A DNA stretch of 64,000 nucleotides from Pantoea brenneri (GCA_002095305.1 MIEI01000011.1:1-64000); one strand, 5' to 3'; positions 1 through 8,900 are shown, counted from the stretch's first letter. The notes: generated by a model from the letters alone, not told the origin. Made by a program: numbers and translations.

Positions 1-13
1 ATCTCTTTAAAGA

Positions 14-42
14 AGCCGATTCAGTAATGAATCGGCTTTTTG
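14..42. terminator. Intrinsic terminator (possibly bidirectional)
   Basis: A perfect 10-bp stem AGCCGATTCA / TGAATCGGCT with loop GTAA is followed by a T run on the + strand. It lies 30 nt beyond the stop of the leftward permease gene and could also end a rightward gene outside the window. The weak T tract on the minus strand makes the + direction more likely. Confidence 0.75.
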
Positions 43-72
43 CTGTCTGCGTGTTACCCACTGCTGGTGTGT

Positions 73-1565
73 TTAATCCTTTTGCACCGCGACGTTACTG
101 CGCCAGCTGCTCACCTCTTCGGTTTCACGATCCTCGCGGGCGATAAAGCGATAACAGCCTGCCGCCAGACCTGCACCGATAAACCAGCTAAAGTTCGCTA
201 CCTCATGCAGTGACGGAATAAAGCTGATGACCAGACAGATTGCGACCGAAGGCAGCAGTGCGCCAATCGCTTTCGGATTAAAGCCGCCGCGATACCAGTA
301 ACGGCCCGCCGGGGTGTCATTGAACAGATCGTTCACATCAATACGGCCACGCTTAATCAGATAAAAATCCGTCAGCAGAATGCCGAACAGCGGTCCGATA
401 AAGGAACCCAGCACGTCGAGGTATAGTGAATCAGCTCCGGTGACTGGAACAGGTTCCACGGCGTTAACAGCACCGAACCCACGGCGGCAATCATTCCGCC
501 CGTCCGGAAGCTGATTTTCTGCGGCGAGCAGTTAGAGAAGTCGAACGCCGGTGAGACAAAGTTGGCCACGATGTTGATGCCGATGGTGGCGATAATCATG
601 GTCAGCAGGCCAATTGCCACCGCGAGGTCATTACCGACCCGGCTCACGGTTTCGATTGGGTCGGTGATCATTTTACCGAACAGCGACTGGGTGCCAGAGA
701 CAATCACCACCGTCACAATCGAAAACAGCAGAAAGTTGAACGGCAGGCCCCAGCGGTTACCGCGACGGATCTCCGCCATGCTTTTGCCGTAACGTGAGAA
801 ATCACCAAAGTTCAGCAGCGGGCCGGAGAAGTAGGAAACCACTAACGCGGTAGCGGTAATCATCTGCCACGTCTGCTCACCGGCTGACAGCGACTTGCTG
901 GCGAGAGTGAAAGAGATACCATCAAAACCGGTCTTGTATACAATCCAGCCGGCCAGCGCCACCATCACCACATAGACTGCCGGACCGGCGACATCAATAA
1001 AGCGCTTGATGGCGCTCATGCCGTGCCAGAACACCATCGCCTGCAGCAGCCACATGGTACCAAAGCAGCACCAGCCCAGCAGCGACAGACCCAGCCAGCT
1101 GGTTTCGGTCATCGACGACAGTGACGGCGCAAACTTCAGCAGGACCAGCATCAGCGCGTTGGCGGCCAGATAGGTCTGAATGCCGTACCACGCAAAGGCG
1201 ATCAGTCCGCGAATCACCGCCGGTATGTTAGCGCCAAACACCCCAAATGCCTGACGACAGATCACCGCGTAAGGCACGCCCGCCATCTGGCTCGGTTTCG
1301 CCACCAGGTTGGCGCAGATCTGCACGATACAGATGCCCACCAGCAGACACAGCAGCACCTGCCAGCTGGCTAACCCCAGCGTAAAGAAGCTGGCGGCCAC
1401 CACATACCCGCCCATGCTGTGCACATCCGACATCCAGAATGAAAAAATGTTGTACCACGACCAGTTCTGGTCGCGGGTCGGCGCCAGGTCGTCGTTACAC
1501 AGCCGTGGGCTGTAGCTGGCGTTGGCTTCAGAGGCCTTGCTGGCCACCGTTGAATGATTTGGCAT
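73..1565 (-). pseudogene. hpxC: NCS1-family allantoin/nucleobase:cation symporter, frameshifted
   Basis: Inner-membrane permease of the nucleobase:cation symporter-1 family (about 12 membrane segments), probably importing allantoin. The first 380 residues read in one frame (SFWMSDVHSMGGY and NFGDFSRYGKS are typical NCS1 segments) up to PELIHYT. The family continuation LDVLGSFIGPLFGILL is then found in the next frame. One base is missing near 420-422: ACC TCG ACG should read ACC CTC GAC. With it restored the protein is 497 aa, the normal NCS1 length. Start chosen at 1565 behind GAGGAG. It is divergent from hpxS-hpxA-hpxB, the arrangement expected for a Klebsiella-type hpxC. Either a sequencing error or a real pseudogene; allantoin as substrate is inferred from context. 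Confidence 0.8.
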
Positions 1566-1617
1566 GAAACCTGCTCCTCTACCCGAGAGTGGAATGAATA
1601 ATTGCGTGAAAGCGTAT

Positions 1618-1634
1618 TGCAGGATTCAGGCCAG
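1618..1634 (-). promoter_or_regulatory. Predicted sigma54 promoter of hpxC
   Basis: The minus strand reads TGGCCTGAATCCTGCA, with the invariant GG and GC separated by exactly 10 nt, as in the -24/-12 consensus TGGCACG-N4-TTGCW. It sits about 55 nt upstream of the hpxC start. It is one of three such sites in the ureide island, which raises its credibility. Motif match only. Confidence 0.55.
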
Positions 1635-1644
1635 ATTTGTTTTC

Positions 1645-1676
1645 TTGTATACAAAAATTATTGTTCATGTATACGA
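1645..1676. promoter_or_regulatory. Predicted HpxS (GntR) operator pair
   Basis: In the hpxC-hpxS divergent region the perfect palindrome TTGTATACAA (1645-1654) is followed by a second GTATAC core (1669-1674). The cores are centred about 22 bp, or two helical turns, apart. FCD-type GntR proteins commonly bind palindromes of this kind, so these are likely autoregulatory sites of the adjacent regulator. Confidence 0.5.
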
Positions 1677-1709
1677 TATGCTGCGCACAGTCACCTACCG
1701 GAGCGGGTA

Positions 1710-2432
1710 ATGAAGAGTAAAACAGGCCAGCGAAAGGCCGCCGAACTGCATGATAAAGATGAGGCTATCTACCAGGCGTTGATGAACGCGATTGTTGAAC
1801 ATCAGCTGCCACCCGGCAGTAAATTACCGGAAGAGGCCCTCTCTGCGGTGTTTGGTGTCAGTCGCACCGGGATCCGTAAAGTGCTGCAACGCCTCGCGGC
1901 AGTGCAAATGGTGACTCTGACGCCCAAACGCGGTGCACAGGTTGCCACCCCGGGCGTTGACGAAGCGCGCGATATCTTTCGTACCCGCAGTTTAATGGAG
2001 TGCGCCAACCTGCCCGCGGTGCTGGCGCATCTGCAGGCACCGCATCTGGCGGCGCTGGCGCAGTTAATCGCGCAGGAGAATCAGGCTCATGCCGACCAGG
2101 ATGGCCCGGCCGCGATTCGGCTGTCGGCCGCGTTTCATATTCAGTTGCAGGCTATCTCCGGCAATCAGGTGCTGACCGAGATGGTAACCCGACTGACGCA
2201 GCGCTCATCGCTGGTGATTGCCGCCTATGGCGCGCCCTGGCAGCACGGCTGTCGCTGTGACGATCACACTACGCTGCTCAGCCTGCTGCGCGATCGCGCC
2301 CTGGCACCGCTGACGCAGGCGCTGCAGCAGCACTTCGAACACATTGTCTCCAGCCTGCACTTTGAACGCAGCGGTGAAACCCTGCCCGATTTCGCCCGGC
2401 TGTTTGGCACGGATAAAGGAAATGCATCATGA
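1710..2432 (+). CDS. hpxS: GntR/FCD-family regulator of allantoin genes
   Basis: A 240-aa regulator with an N-terminal winged helix-turn-helix (EEALSAVFGVSRTGIRKVL, about residues 37-55) and a C-terminal all-helical FCD ligand domain with His positions consistent with metal/effector binding. The start at 1710 was chosen because GGAG lies just upstream; an in-frame start at 1602 would run through the operator region. Its last codons overlap hpxA by 4 nt (ATGA), so hpxS, hpxA and hpxB form one operon. By position and family it matches Klebsiella HpxS, which controls allantoin genes. The effector is not visible from the sequence. Confidence 0.78.
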   Translation: MKSKTGQRKAAELHDKDEAIYQALMNAIVEHQLPPGSKLPEEALSAVFGVSRTGIRKVLQRLAAVQMVTLTPKRGAQVATPGVDEARDIFRTRSLMECANLPAVLAHLQAPHLAALAQLIAQENQAHADQDGPAAIRLSAAFHIQLQAISGNQVLTEMVTRLTQRSSLVIAAYGAPWQHGCRCDDHTTLLSLLRDRALAPLTQALQQHFEHIVSSLHFERSGETLPDFARLFGTDKGNAS

Positions 2433-3160
2433 GCCTGATTCAGGTCATCAACCCGAATACCAGCCTGGCAATGACCGAAACCATCGGCCAGGCAGCCCGC
2501 GCCGTGGCGGCTCCGGATACCGAAATTCTGGCCGTCTGCCCGACGCACGGCGTGCCGTCGATTGAGGGTCATTTCGACGAAGCGATAGCCGCTATCGGTG
2601 TGCTGGAGCAGATCAAGCTGGGTAAAGCGCAGGGCGTCAGCGGCCATGTGATTGCCTGCTTTGGCGATCCGGGTCTGCTGGCGGCGCGGGAGCTGGCCAG
2701 CGGTCCGGTGGTGGGAATCGCGGAAGCGGCGATGCACACCGCGACGCTGCTGGCGACGCGTTTCTCGATTGTTACCACGCTGCCGCGCACGTTGGTGATT
2801 GCACGCCATCTGCTGCAGCAGTATGGCTTCAGCCATCACTGTGCAGCGCTGCACGCCATCGATCTGCCGGTACTGGCACTGGAAGATGGCAGCGGACTGG
2901 CGCAGGAGAAAGTGCGCCAGCGCTGCATCCAGGCGAAGCGTGAAGATGGCAGCGGGGCGATTGTGCTGGGCTGCGGTGGTATGGCGACACTGGCCGCTTC
3001 CCTGACGCAGGAACTCGGCCTGCCGGTGATTGATGGCGTCGGTGCAGCGGTCAAAATGGTCGAGTCGCTGGTGGCGCTTGGCTTTGGCACCAGCAAATAT
3101 GGCGATCTGGCCTGGCCTTTGCAGAAACCTCTCTCAGGTGCGTTTCAGCATCTAAACTAA
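2429..3160 (+). CDS. hpxA: Allantoin racemase (Asp/Glu racemase superfamily)
   Basis: Cytoplasmic 243-aa member of the Asp/Glu/hydantoin racemase superfamily. It interconverts (R)- and (S)-allantoin so that the whole pool can enter the stereospecific hydrolase. The two catalytic cysteines are visible: Cys77 in VIACFGDPG and Cys182 in VLGCGGMA. The N-terminus begins with the IQVINPNTS segment typical of hydantoin/allantoin racemases. It overlaps hpxS by 4 nt and lies 34 nt before the allantoinase gene. A hydantoin racemase is the alternative, but the neighbours favour allantoin. Confidence 0.88.
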   Translation: MSLIQVINPNTSLAMTETIGQAARAVAAPDTEILAVCPTHGVPSIEGHFDEAIAAIGVLEQIKLGKAQGVSGHVIACFGDPGLLAARELASGPVVGIAEAAMHTATLLATRFSIVTTLPRTLVIARHLLQQYGFSHHCAALHAIDLPVLALEDGSGLAQEKVRQRCIQAKREDGSGAIVLGCGGMATLAASLTQELGLPVIDGVGAAVKMVESLVALGFGTSKYGDLAWPLQKPLSGAFQHLN

Positions 3161-3194
3161 CGGAACTCTCCCGATTGATGACAGGAAGCGAGTA

Positions 3195-4157
3195 ATGACT
3201 GACGCTGCAGAGAAGAAAGAGTACAGCTTTAACAAAAACTATCCGCGCGATTTAATCGGTTATGGCGCCAATCCGCCGCACGCCGCCTGGCCCAACAACG
3301 CCCGCGTGGCGGTGCAGTTTGTCCTGAATTACGAAGAAGGAGCGGAAAATAGCGTGCTGCACGGCGACGCCGGCTCGGAGCAGTTTCTCTCCGACATCAT
3401 TGGCGCGGCCAGTTATCCGGATCGCCATATGTCGATGGAGTCGCTGTATGAGTACGGCTCACGCGCCGGCTTCTGGCGCATCCATAATGAATTCCAGAAA
3501 CGCGGTCTGCCGCTCACCGTGTTTGGCGTAGCCATGGCGCTGGCACGTCATCCGGAGATTGTTGAGGCGATTAAACAGGCGGACTACGATGTGGTGAGCC
3601 ACGGCTGGCGCTGGATCCACTATCAGGGAATGGACGCCAAAACCGAACGCCAGCATATGCAGCAGGCGGTGGATGTGCTGATCGACCTGTTTGGCAAAGC
3701 GCCCACCGGCTGGTACACCGGCCGTGACAGCCCGAACACCCGCCGTCTGGTGGTGGAGCAGGGCGGTTTCAGCTACGACAGCGATTATTATGGCGACGAT
3801 CTGCCGTTCTGGACCCAGGTCACCTGTCAGGATGGCACGGTCAAACCGCACCTGATCATTCCTTACACCCTGGAGTGCAACGACATGCGTTTTGCCTCGC
3901 CACAGGGCTTCAATACTGCCGAACAGTTCTTCACCTATCTGCGCGATACCTTTGATGTGCTGTATGAAGAAGGCGAAACGGCGCCGAAGATGATGTCGGT
4001 CGGCATGCATTGCCGCCTGCTGGGGCGTCCCGGAAAATTCCGTGCGTTGCAGAACTTCCTCGATCATATCCAGCAGCATGATGACGTCTGGATTTGCAGC
4101 CGTCAGCAGATTGCCGAGCACTGGATCAAAACGCATCCGGCACCGGACGCACCCTGA
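3195..4157 (+). CDS. hpxB: Allantoinase, PuuE (polysaccharide deacetylase-like) type
   Basis: Hydrolyses allantoin to allantoate in the cytoplasm. The 320-aa protein carries the PuuE hallmarks: FNKNYPRDLIGYG near the start, RVAVQFVLNYEEGAE, YEYGSRAGFWR and VSHGWRWI, on a NodB-like deacetylase barrel. It is unrelated to the metal-dependent amidohydrolase AllB. RBS AGGAAG precedes ATG 3195. It is the third gene of the hpxS-hpxA-hpxB operon and lies tail to tail with hpxZ. Confidence 0.9.
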   Translation: MTDAAEKKEYSFNKNYPRDLIGYGANPPHAAWPNNARVAVQFVLNYEEGAENSVLHGDAGSEQFLSDIIGAASYPDRHMSMESLYEYGSRAGFWRIHNEFQKRGLPLTVFGVAMALARHPEIVEAIKQADYDVVSHGWRWIHYQGMDAKTERQHMQQAVDVLIDLFGKAPTGWYTGRDSPNTRRLVVEQGGFSYDSDYYGDDLPFWTQVTCQDGTVKPHLIIPYTLECNDMRFASPQGFNTAEQFFTYLRDTFDVLYEEGETAPKMMSVGMHCRLLGRPGKFRALQNFLDHIQQHDDVWICSRQQIAEHWIKTHPAPDAP

Positions 4158-4218
4158 GGTCAGCGCAAGGCGTTTCATTCAGCCACCGGGCCGGACGAAA
4201 CGCCTGCTGTTCAGGCGC

Positions 4219-4602
4219 TTAACTCATCAGGCTCACCTGGGCCGCAACGATGCACCAGCCGTGCGGCAACCGCACCCAGGTTTGCTGTTGCCGGCCGATT
4301 TTATCGCTGCCGGCGCGGGTGAATTCGGTGCTGCACACCGCAAGGTCTTCGCCAAAAGTGGTGATCACGGTGTTGCGCAGCGTTCGCTCCAGCCCGGCAG
4401 AAGGGCGGGCAGCACGGAATGCGCGTATCTCATCAATGCCGTATAAATTCTCACCGGCACCCAGCCGAACGGTGCGGGCATCATGCCAGAACAACGCATC
4501 CAGCTCGGCAATATCGTTGCTGACCAGCGCCTGCTCGTAGCGGTAAAACTGTGCCGTCACTTCACTGACTATCTGCGGTAAATTGATCTGTTGAATGTCC
4601 AT
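4219..4602 (-). CDS. hpxZ: Oxalurate catabolism protein HpxZ (AtzH-like, DUF3225)
   Basis: A 127-aa protein of the SnoaL/NTF2-like AtzH group: ALVSNDIAELDALFWHDARTVRLG followed by GENLYGIDEIRAFRAARP. It is the last gene of the leftward hpxW-X-Y-Z operon. Its ATG at 4602 shares the A of the hpxY stop codon (TGATG), so translation is probably coupled; the longer in-frame start at 4659 would overlap hpxY heavily. In this family the small protein accompanies an AtzE-type amidase and may hydrolyse an intermediate. The exact reaction is not fixed by the sequence. Confidence 0.83.
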   Translation of the reverse strand: MDIQQINLPQIVSEVTAQFYRYEQALVSNDIAELDALFWHDARTVRLGAGENLYGIDEIRAFRAARPSAGLERTLRNTVITTFGEDLAVCSTEFTRAGSDKIGRQQQTWVRLPHGWCIVAAQVSLMS

Positions 4603-5999
4603 CAGGCTCCTGCCATGTTGATTTGTGCCAGTGTGATACCTTGTTGTTCCAGTGCCCACGCAGCACGCAACACGGCCGCTTCATTAAAGGGACGGGCGAT
4701 TAACTGCAGGCCAATCGGCAAACCACTGCGGGTCGTCAGCGGCACGGTGCAGACCGGCAATCCCAGGAAAGAGATCGGCTGCGTCAGCATACCCATGCTG
4801 GCTTTGGCGGGCAGTTCCTCTCCATTAATCGTGATAGTTTGCTGACCAATGGTAATCGCGCTGCACGGCGTCGCCGGTGCAATCAGCAGGTCAAACTGGC
4901 TGAACAGCGGCAGCACCTGCTGCTGGAAATGGCGACGGAAACGCTGCGCCTGCAGATACCAGGCGGCGGGCATCATCGCACCCGCCAGTAAACGCTCGCG
5001 GGAGTTGAGTTCAAACTGCTCCGGCACCTGACGTAACGCAGGCAGATAATGGTTACCCCCTTCCGCCGCCGTCATGATAAAGGCAGCAGAGCGCGCCAGT
5101 TCGGCTTCCGGCATCACCACCTGCTGCTGCGCGTCGAGCGCGGCGGCGACAACCGCAACCGCAGCCCGTGCCTCTTCGTCACACCAGTCATTAAAAAAAC
5201 CGCCCAGCACGCCGCAGCGTAACCCTTCCACACCGCGGGACAGGGTCGGCAGCGTCGCAGCCGTGGGTCGGCTGGCCTGAAACGCATCGCTGCTGTCTGC
5301 GCCCTGTAGCTGATCATAGACCAGCGCCAGATCGTCGACCCGGCGGGCGAAGGGGCCAATGTGGTCGAGGCTGGCGACAAACGGATGGCTGCCGCTACGC
5401 GACAGGCGGCCAAAGGTCGGCTTCAGGCCAAACGTACCGCACAGCGAGGCGGGGACCCGAATCGAGCCGTTGGTGTCCGTGCCAAGTGAAAAATGAACCA
5501 GACCGGCCGCCACCGCCGCGGCTGAGCCGCCCGAGGAGCCACCCGCCACGCGGCTCAGGTCGCGCGGATTATGGGTCGCGCCGTAGTGGCTGTTTTCGGT
5601 GGTAAAGCCGTAGGCGTAGGCATCCATATTCAGCATGCCCGACAGCATCGCGCCCGCCTGCCGCAGCCGGTCAATGGCAAACGCATCCGCACGCGCGGCG
5701 GGCCGTTGACTGAACAGGCTGGCTCCGGCCAGCGTACTGTAGCCGGCAACGTCAAACAGGTTTTTTACCGCGTAGGGGATACCCGCCAGCGGCGGCAGAT
5801 CTTCACCGCGCTGGCGCTTGGTATCGATACTCTCTGCCTCTTTCAGCATCCGCTGCCCGGTGACCTCAGTCCATGCATTGAGCTGCGGATTGTGCTGCTC
5901 AATCGCCTGAAGTGTGTTTTCAGCCACCTCTCTGGCGCTGATCTCGCCGTTGTGGATCGCCAGACGCAGCGTCTGAATCGAAACGTCGCTCAGTTTCAT
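4602..5999 (-). CDS. hpxY: AtzE-family amidohydrolase (oxalurate amidase candidate)
   Basis: A 465-aa amidase-signature enzyme. The Ser-cisSer-Lys triad is readable: Lys79 in IPYAVKNLF, Ser155 in VAGGSSGGS and Ser179 in TDTNGSIR. It probably acts on oxalurate or a related ureide on the way to oxamate. It overlaps the 60-aa HpxX by 4 nt, as AtzE does with its small AtzG partner, so a heteromeric complex is likely. Length is normal for AtzE and there is no signal peptide. Substrate assignment rests on the operon. Confidence 0.85.
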   Translation of the reverse strand: MKLSDVSIQTLRLAIHNGEISAREVAENTLQAIEQHNPQLNAWTEVTGQRMLKEAESIDTKRQRGEDLPPLAGIPYAVKNLFDVAGYSTLAGASLFSQRPAARADAFAIDRLRQAGAMLSGMLNMDAYAYGFTTENSHYGATHNPRDLSRVAGGSSGGSAAAVAAGLVHFSLGTDTNGSIRVPASLCGTFGLKPTFGRLSRSGSHPFVASLDHIGPFARRVDDLALVYDQLQGADSSDAFQASRPTAATLPTLSRGVEGLRCGVLGGFFNDWCDEEARAAVAVVAAALDAQQQVVMPEAELARSAAFIMTAAEGGNHYLPALRQVPEQFELNSRERLLAGAMMPAAWYLQAQRFRRHFQQQVLPLFSQFDLLIAPATPCSAITIGQQTITINGEELPAKASMGMLTQPISFLGLPVCTVPLTTRSGLPIGLQLIARPFNEAAVLRAAWALEQQGITLAQINMAGA

Positions 6000-6178
6000 G
6001 CCTGATACACTCCCGCGACTTCCAGTCGATCGTCCAGCGGAAAGGCCATCAGCGGCGCGGCCATCTGCGCGATACGCGTCAGTTGGATTAACAGCTCTGC
6101 GCGCCGGGCTTCGTCCAGCTCCAGTTGTAGCATCTGCTCCATGTGAGCAAGATAAGGGGTCCAGTCAGCTTGATTCAT
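5996..6178 (-). CDS. hpxX: AtzG-like small amidase subunit (DUF4089)
   Basis: A 60-aa, mostly helical protein (MLQLELDEARRAELLIQL, then FPLDDRLEVAGVY) matching the DUF4089/AtzG type, which stabilises AtzE-type amidases. It is encoded between hpxW and hpxY, has AGGAG upstream of ATG 6178 and overlaps hpxY by ATGA. The hpxW frame as sequenced runs into it only because of the frameshift in hpxW. Confidence 0.82.
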   Translation of the reverse strand: MNQADWTPYLAHMEQMLQLELDEARRAELLIQLTRIAQMAAPLMAFPLDDRLEVAGVYQA

Positions 6179-7776
6179 GGTTGGCTCCTGTTAAAAACCG
6201 GCGGCGCTGCCGTTGCTGCGCGGATCGCTGGCACCTTCAAACATGCCATTGCTGTGGCGCACGATAGCGCCCGCATGGCCGACAAATTCACTGAGGCCGG
6301 CAGCAGCTCGACCTGATGTCCCCACTGCCGCAGCAGCTCCACCGTTTCCGGTGCGAGACGGCTCTCCAGTTTGAGCGAGTCGGAAGACTGACCCCAGGTG
6401 CGGCCCAGCAGCCAGCGCGGTGCGCTGACCGCCTGTTGCAGCGGCAGGCCCTGAATCACATGACGGGTGAAAATCGCCGCCTGGGTTTGCGGCTGGCCAT
6501 CGCCGCCCATCGATCCATAGACCAGGGTACGGCCATCTTTCAGGCGCGCGGCAGCGGGATTAAGGGTATGAAACGGCTGCTTGCCGGGGGCCAGCGCCAG
6601 CAGGTGATCGGGATCGAGACTGAATGCCGCCCCGCGATTCTGCCAGGTAATGCCGGTGCCCGGCAGCACCACGCCGCTGCCAAATTCGTGATAAATACTC
6701 TGGATAAACGATACGGCCAGGCCGCTGCTGTCCATCACGCCCATCCAGACGGTGTCGCCCGGACCCCGCCCGTTACCCCAGGGTGCCGCCTGGCGATCGT
6801 CGATCTGACTGGCGAGCGTGGCGAGATGATCGCTGTCGAGCAGCGCCTGTAAATCTTCGGTAACGTGGCGCGGATCGGTAATGTGTTTATCACGCAGCGC
6901 GAAGGCTTTTTTGGTGGCTTCCACGATGCGGTGTACGGTCTGCGCTTCACTGGCGTCAGCCATATCCAGCGCGTCGGTAATGCCAAGGATCGCCAGCGAC
7001 ACCATGCCCTGAGTCGGCGGCGTCATATTCCAGATATCGCCTTCGCTGTGTGAAAGATGCAGCGGAGTACAGCGGCGGGCGCGCTGCTGTTGCAGATCCT
7101 CCAGGGTGATCGGCATGCCCAGCGCTGACATCTCACTGGCCAGATGGCGCGCCAGCGGGCCGCGATAAAAACTGTCGAGCCCCTGCTCCGTCAGCTGACA
7201 CAGCGTTTGCGCCAGCGCCGGCTGGGTAAAGCGGCTGCCCGGCTGCGGCACATCGCCATCAGGCATAAAGGTGGCGGCAAAGCCGGGCTGATGCTGTAAC
7301 TCGTTGCGGAAGGTCGCCGTGGCGGCCGCCTGTGAAGCGGTCACCGGAATGCCATCGGCCGCATAGCGAATGGCATCGCGCAGCAGACGTGCCAGCGGCA
7401 GTGGGGCAGCTCCCAGCTCCGCGCCCAGCTGCAATGCTTCATGCCAGCCGCTGACCGTGCCGGCGACGGTTAATGCCGCTTTCGGGCCGCGGTGTGGAAT
7501 CTGTTGATGATCGCCGTAGAAATCGAAGTGAGCCAGCGATCCGGCTGCACCGCTGGCATCAATCGCGACAGGATCGCCGCCTGGCGGCATAATCAGCCAG
7601 AAGCCATCGCCACCGAGGCCATTCATGTGTGGATAGACCACGGCGATAGTTGATGCCGCCGCCACCATCGCTTCAATGGCGTTGCCGCCGTCACGCAGCA
7701 CCGCCAGCGCACTTTCGCTGGCCAGATGGTGTGGCGTCACCGCCATCCCCTGTGGGGCCATATTGCTTTGAATCAT
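6175..7776 (-). CDS. hpxW: Oxamate amidohydrolase (gamma-glutamyltransferase-like), C-terminus frameshifted
   Basis: Ntn-hydrolase of the gamma-glutamyltransferase superfamily that hydrolyses oxamate to oxalate and ammonia, the last nitrogen-releasing step. GGNAIEAMVAAA, MNGLGGDGFW and GSMGGDGQPQ are family segments. The candidate autocatalytic nucleophile is Thr342 in GDTVWMGVMD. The last residues are out of frame: after VELLPA the expected FSEFVGHAGAIVRH reads in the next frame, so one T (plus-strand A) is missing near 6294. Corrected, the gene ends at 6191 with ...DPRSNGSAAGF (528 aa), leaving room for the hpxX RBS. First gene of hpxWXYZ, behind a sigma54-type promoter and divergent from hpxU. 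Confidence 0.85.
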   Translation of the reverse strand: MIQSNMAPQGMAVTPHHLASESALAVLRDGGNAIEAMVAAASTIAVVYPHMNGLGGDGFWLIMPPGGDPVAIDASGAAGSLAHFDFYGDHQQIPHRGPKAALTVAGTVSGWHEALQLGAELGAAPLPLARLLRDAIRYAADGIPVTASQAAATATFRNELQHQPGFAATFMPDGDVPQPGSRFTQPALAQTLCQLTEQGLDSFYRGPLARHLASEMSALGMPITLEDLQQQRARRCTPLHLSHSEGDIWNMTPPTQGMVSLAILGITDALDMADASEAQTVHRIVEATKKAFALRDKHITDPRHVTEDLQALLDSDHLATLASQIDDRQAAPWGNGRGPGDTVWMGVMDSSGLAVSFIQSIYHEFGSGVVLPGTGITWQNRGAAFSLDPDHLLALAPGKQPFHTLNPAAARLKDGRTLVYGSMGGDGQPQTQAAIFTRHVIQGLPLQQAVSAPRWLLGRTWGQSSDSLKLESRLAPETVELLRQWGHQVELLPASVNLSAMRALSCATAMACLKVPAIRAATAAPPVFNRSQP

Positions 7777-7816
7777 GCTTTTCTCGTTCTGTTATCGGGT
7801 GACAGAACGGTATACA

Positions 7817-7834
7817 AAGCAAGAGCTGTTCCAG
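7817..7834 (-). promoter_or_regulatory. Predicted sigma54 promoter of hpxWXYZ
   Basis: The minus strand reads TGGAACAGCTCTTGCT: GG and GC are 10 nt apart, and the TTGCT half is perfect. The expected start point lies about 30 nt before the hpxW ATG. A GTATAC core like the HpxS operator (7810-7815) adjoins the -12 side. Confidence 0.6.
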
Positions 7835-7919
7835 TTTTCATTGCGGCCGCGGTTGCAGCCGCGTTAACCTGGCGCAAATTATGCTAGCTTCAGCTGAAAC
7901 AAAAGTTACAGGACCTGTT

Positions 7920-8759
7920 ATGCAACAGCTTGATGAACGACTCAGAAGCCACTATTCCCAGCTCTCACCGCAAGAGCAACGGATTGCCGACTTTGTTTTT
8001 GACCATTTTGACGATCTGATCAGCTACAACAGCGCCGAGCTGGCGCGGCTTAGCGGCGTTTCGAAAGCCACTGTCAGCCGGTTGTTTAAACGTCTGGGCT
8101 ATGAGAAGTACAAAGAGATGCGTGATGAGTTGCGCACCCTGCGTCAGAGCGGCATGCCGCTAACTGATAACCGCGATGCGGTGCAGGGCAACACCTTACT
8201 GTCACGGCACTATAAGCAGGAAATGGCTAACCTGACGCAGTGGGTGAATAGTCTGGATGCACAGCATTTCGGTGAGGTGATCCAGCAGCTGGCGCAGGCA
8301 AAACGTGTCTTTATTATCGGCATGCGTAACGCCTATCCGGTGGCGCTGCACCTGCGTCAGCAGCTGATGCAGGCGCGGCCGCAGGTGCATATTCTGCCGC
8401 AGCCGGGCCAGACGCTGGCCGAAGAGCTGGTGGATATCACGCCGGATGACATGGTAGTGGTGATGGCGTTCCGCCGCCGCACCCGGATGATTCGCCCGCT
8501 GATGCAACAGCTACAAACCGCCGGCATCCCGCTGCTGGCGCTGTGTGAGCCGCAGGCGCAAACGGTGATCGCGCTGGCACGCTGGCAGCTCTGCGCGCCG
8601 CTCGACAGCGTCTCGGCTTTTGACAGCTACGCTTCGGCAATGAGCCTGATCAACCTGATCGCCAACGCGCTGCTGCATGAAATGCTGGCGCAGGGCCGTC
8701 AGCGTATTCATCAGATCGCCGATCTTTACCAGCAGTTTGACGAGCTGGAGCACCGCTAA
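7920..8759 (+). CDS. hpxU: RpiR-family repressor of allantoate catabolism
   Basis: A 279-aa regulator with an N-terminal RpiR helix-turn-helix (SAELARLSGVSKATVSRLFKRLGY, about residues 40-63) and a C-terminal SIS domain (RVFIIGMRNAYPVALHL) that usually binds phosphosugars or related effectors. Start placed at 7920 behind AGGA; the upstream in-frame ATG at 7881 lacks one. It stands between the divergent hpxWXYZ operon and the rightward importer/hpxJK operon, as expected for Klebsiella-type HpxU, which represses both. The ligand is presumably a ureide but cannot be read from the sequence. Confidence 0.82.
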   Translation: MQQLDERLRSHYSQLSPQEQRIADFVFDHFDDLISYNSAELARLSGVSKATVSRLFKRLGYEKYKEMRDELRTLRQSGMPLTDNRDAVQGNTLLSRHYKQEMANLTQWVNSLDAQHFGEVIQQLAQAKRVFIIGMRNAYPVALHLRQQLMQARPQVHILPQPGQTLAEELVDITPDDMVVVMAFRRRTRMIRPLMQQLQTAGIPLLALCEPQAQTVIALARWQLCAPLDSVSAFDSYASAMSLINLIANALLHEMLAQGRQRIHQIADLYQQFDELEHR

Positions 8760-8760
8760 C

Positions 8761-8779
8761 AGGCACCGTTTTGGTGCCT
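8761..8779. promoter_or_regulatory. Predicted NtrC enhancer site (or weak terminator)
   Basis: AGGCACCGTTTTGGTGCCT contains GCAC-N7-GTGC, the core of NtrC sites. It lies about 140 bp upstream of the start expected for the sigma54 promoter at 8884, a typical NtrC distance. The same hairpin immediately follows the hpxU stop and could act as a terminator, but it has no good T run. Confidence 0.5.
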
Positions 8780-8883
8780 TGCCCCATTTTAGTACAGCCT
8801 TTTTCGACAGCATTTCGCGGCTTATCAGGCCGCTTTTCTCCCAACCTCATTGCCATCTAACCCTTTTTCTCCCGCTGCGCTGA

Positions 8884-8900
8884 TTGGCACATTAGTTGCA
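8884..8900 (+). promoter_or_regulatory. Predicted sigma54 promoter of the importer/hpxJK operon
   Basis: TTGGCACATTAGTTGCA matches the -24/-12 consensus (TGGCAC and TTGCA, GG-N10-GC) almost perfectly. It lies about 50 nt before the substrate-binding protein gene, with an NtrC-like palindrome upstream at 8761. Confidence 0.75.

Noticed and set aside
4168-4205. Inverted repeat AGGCGTTTC ... GAAACGCCT between hpxB and hpxZ
   Set aside because: Arms are 20 nt apart and lack a T run; too weak to call a terminator.
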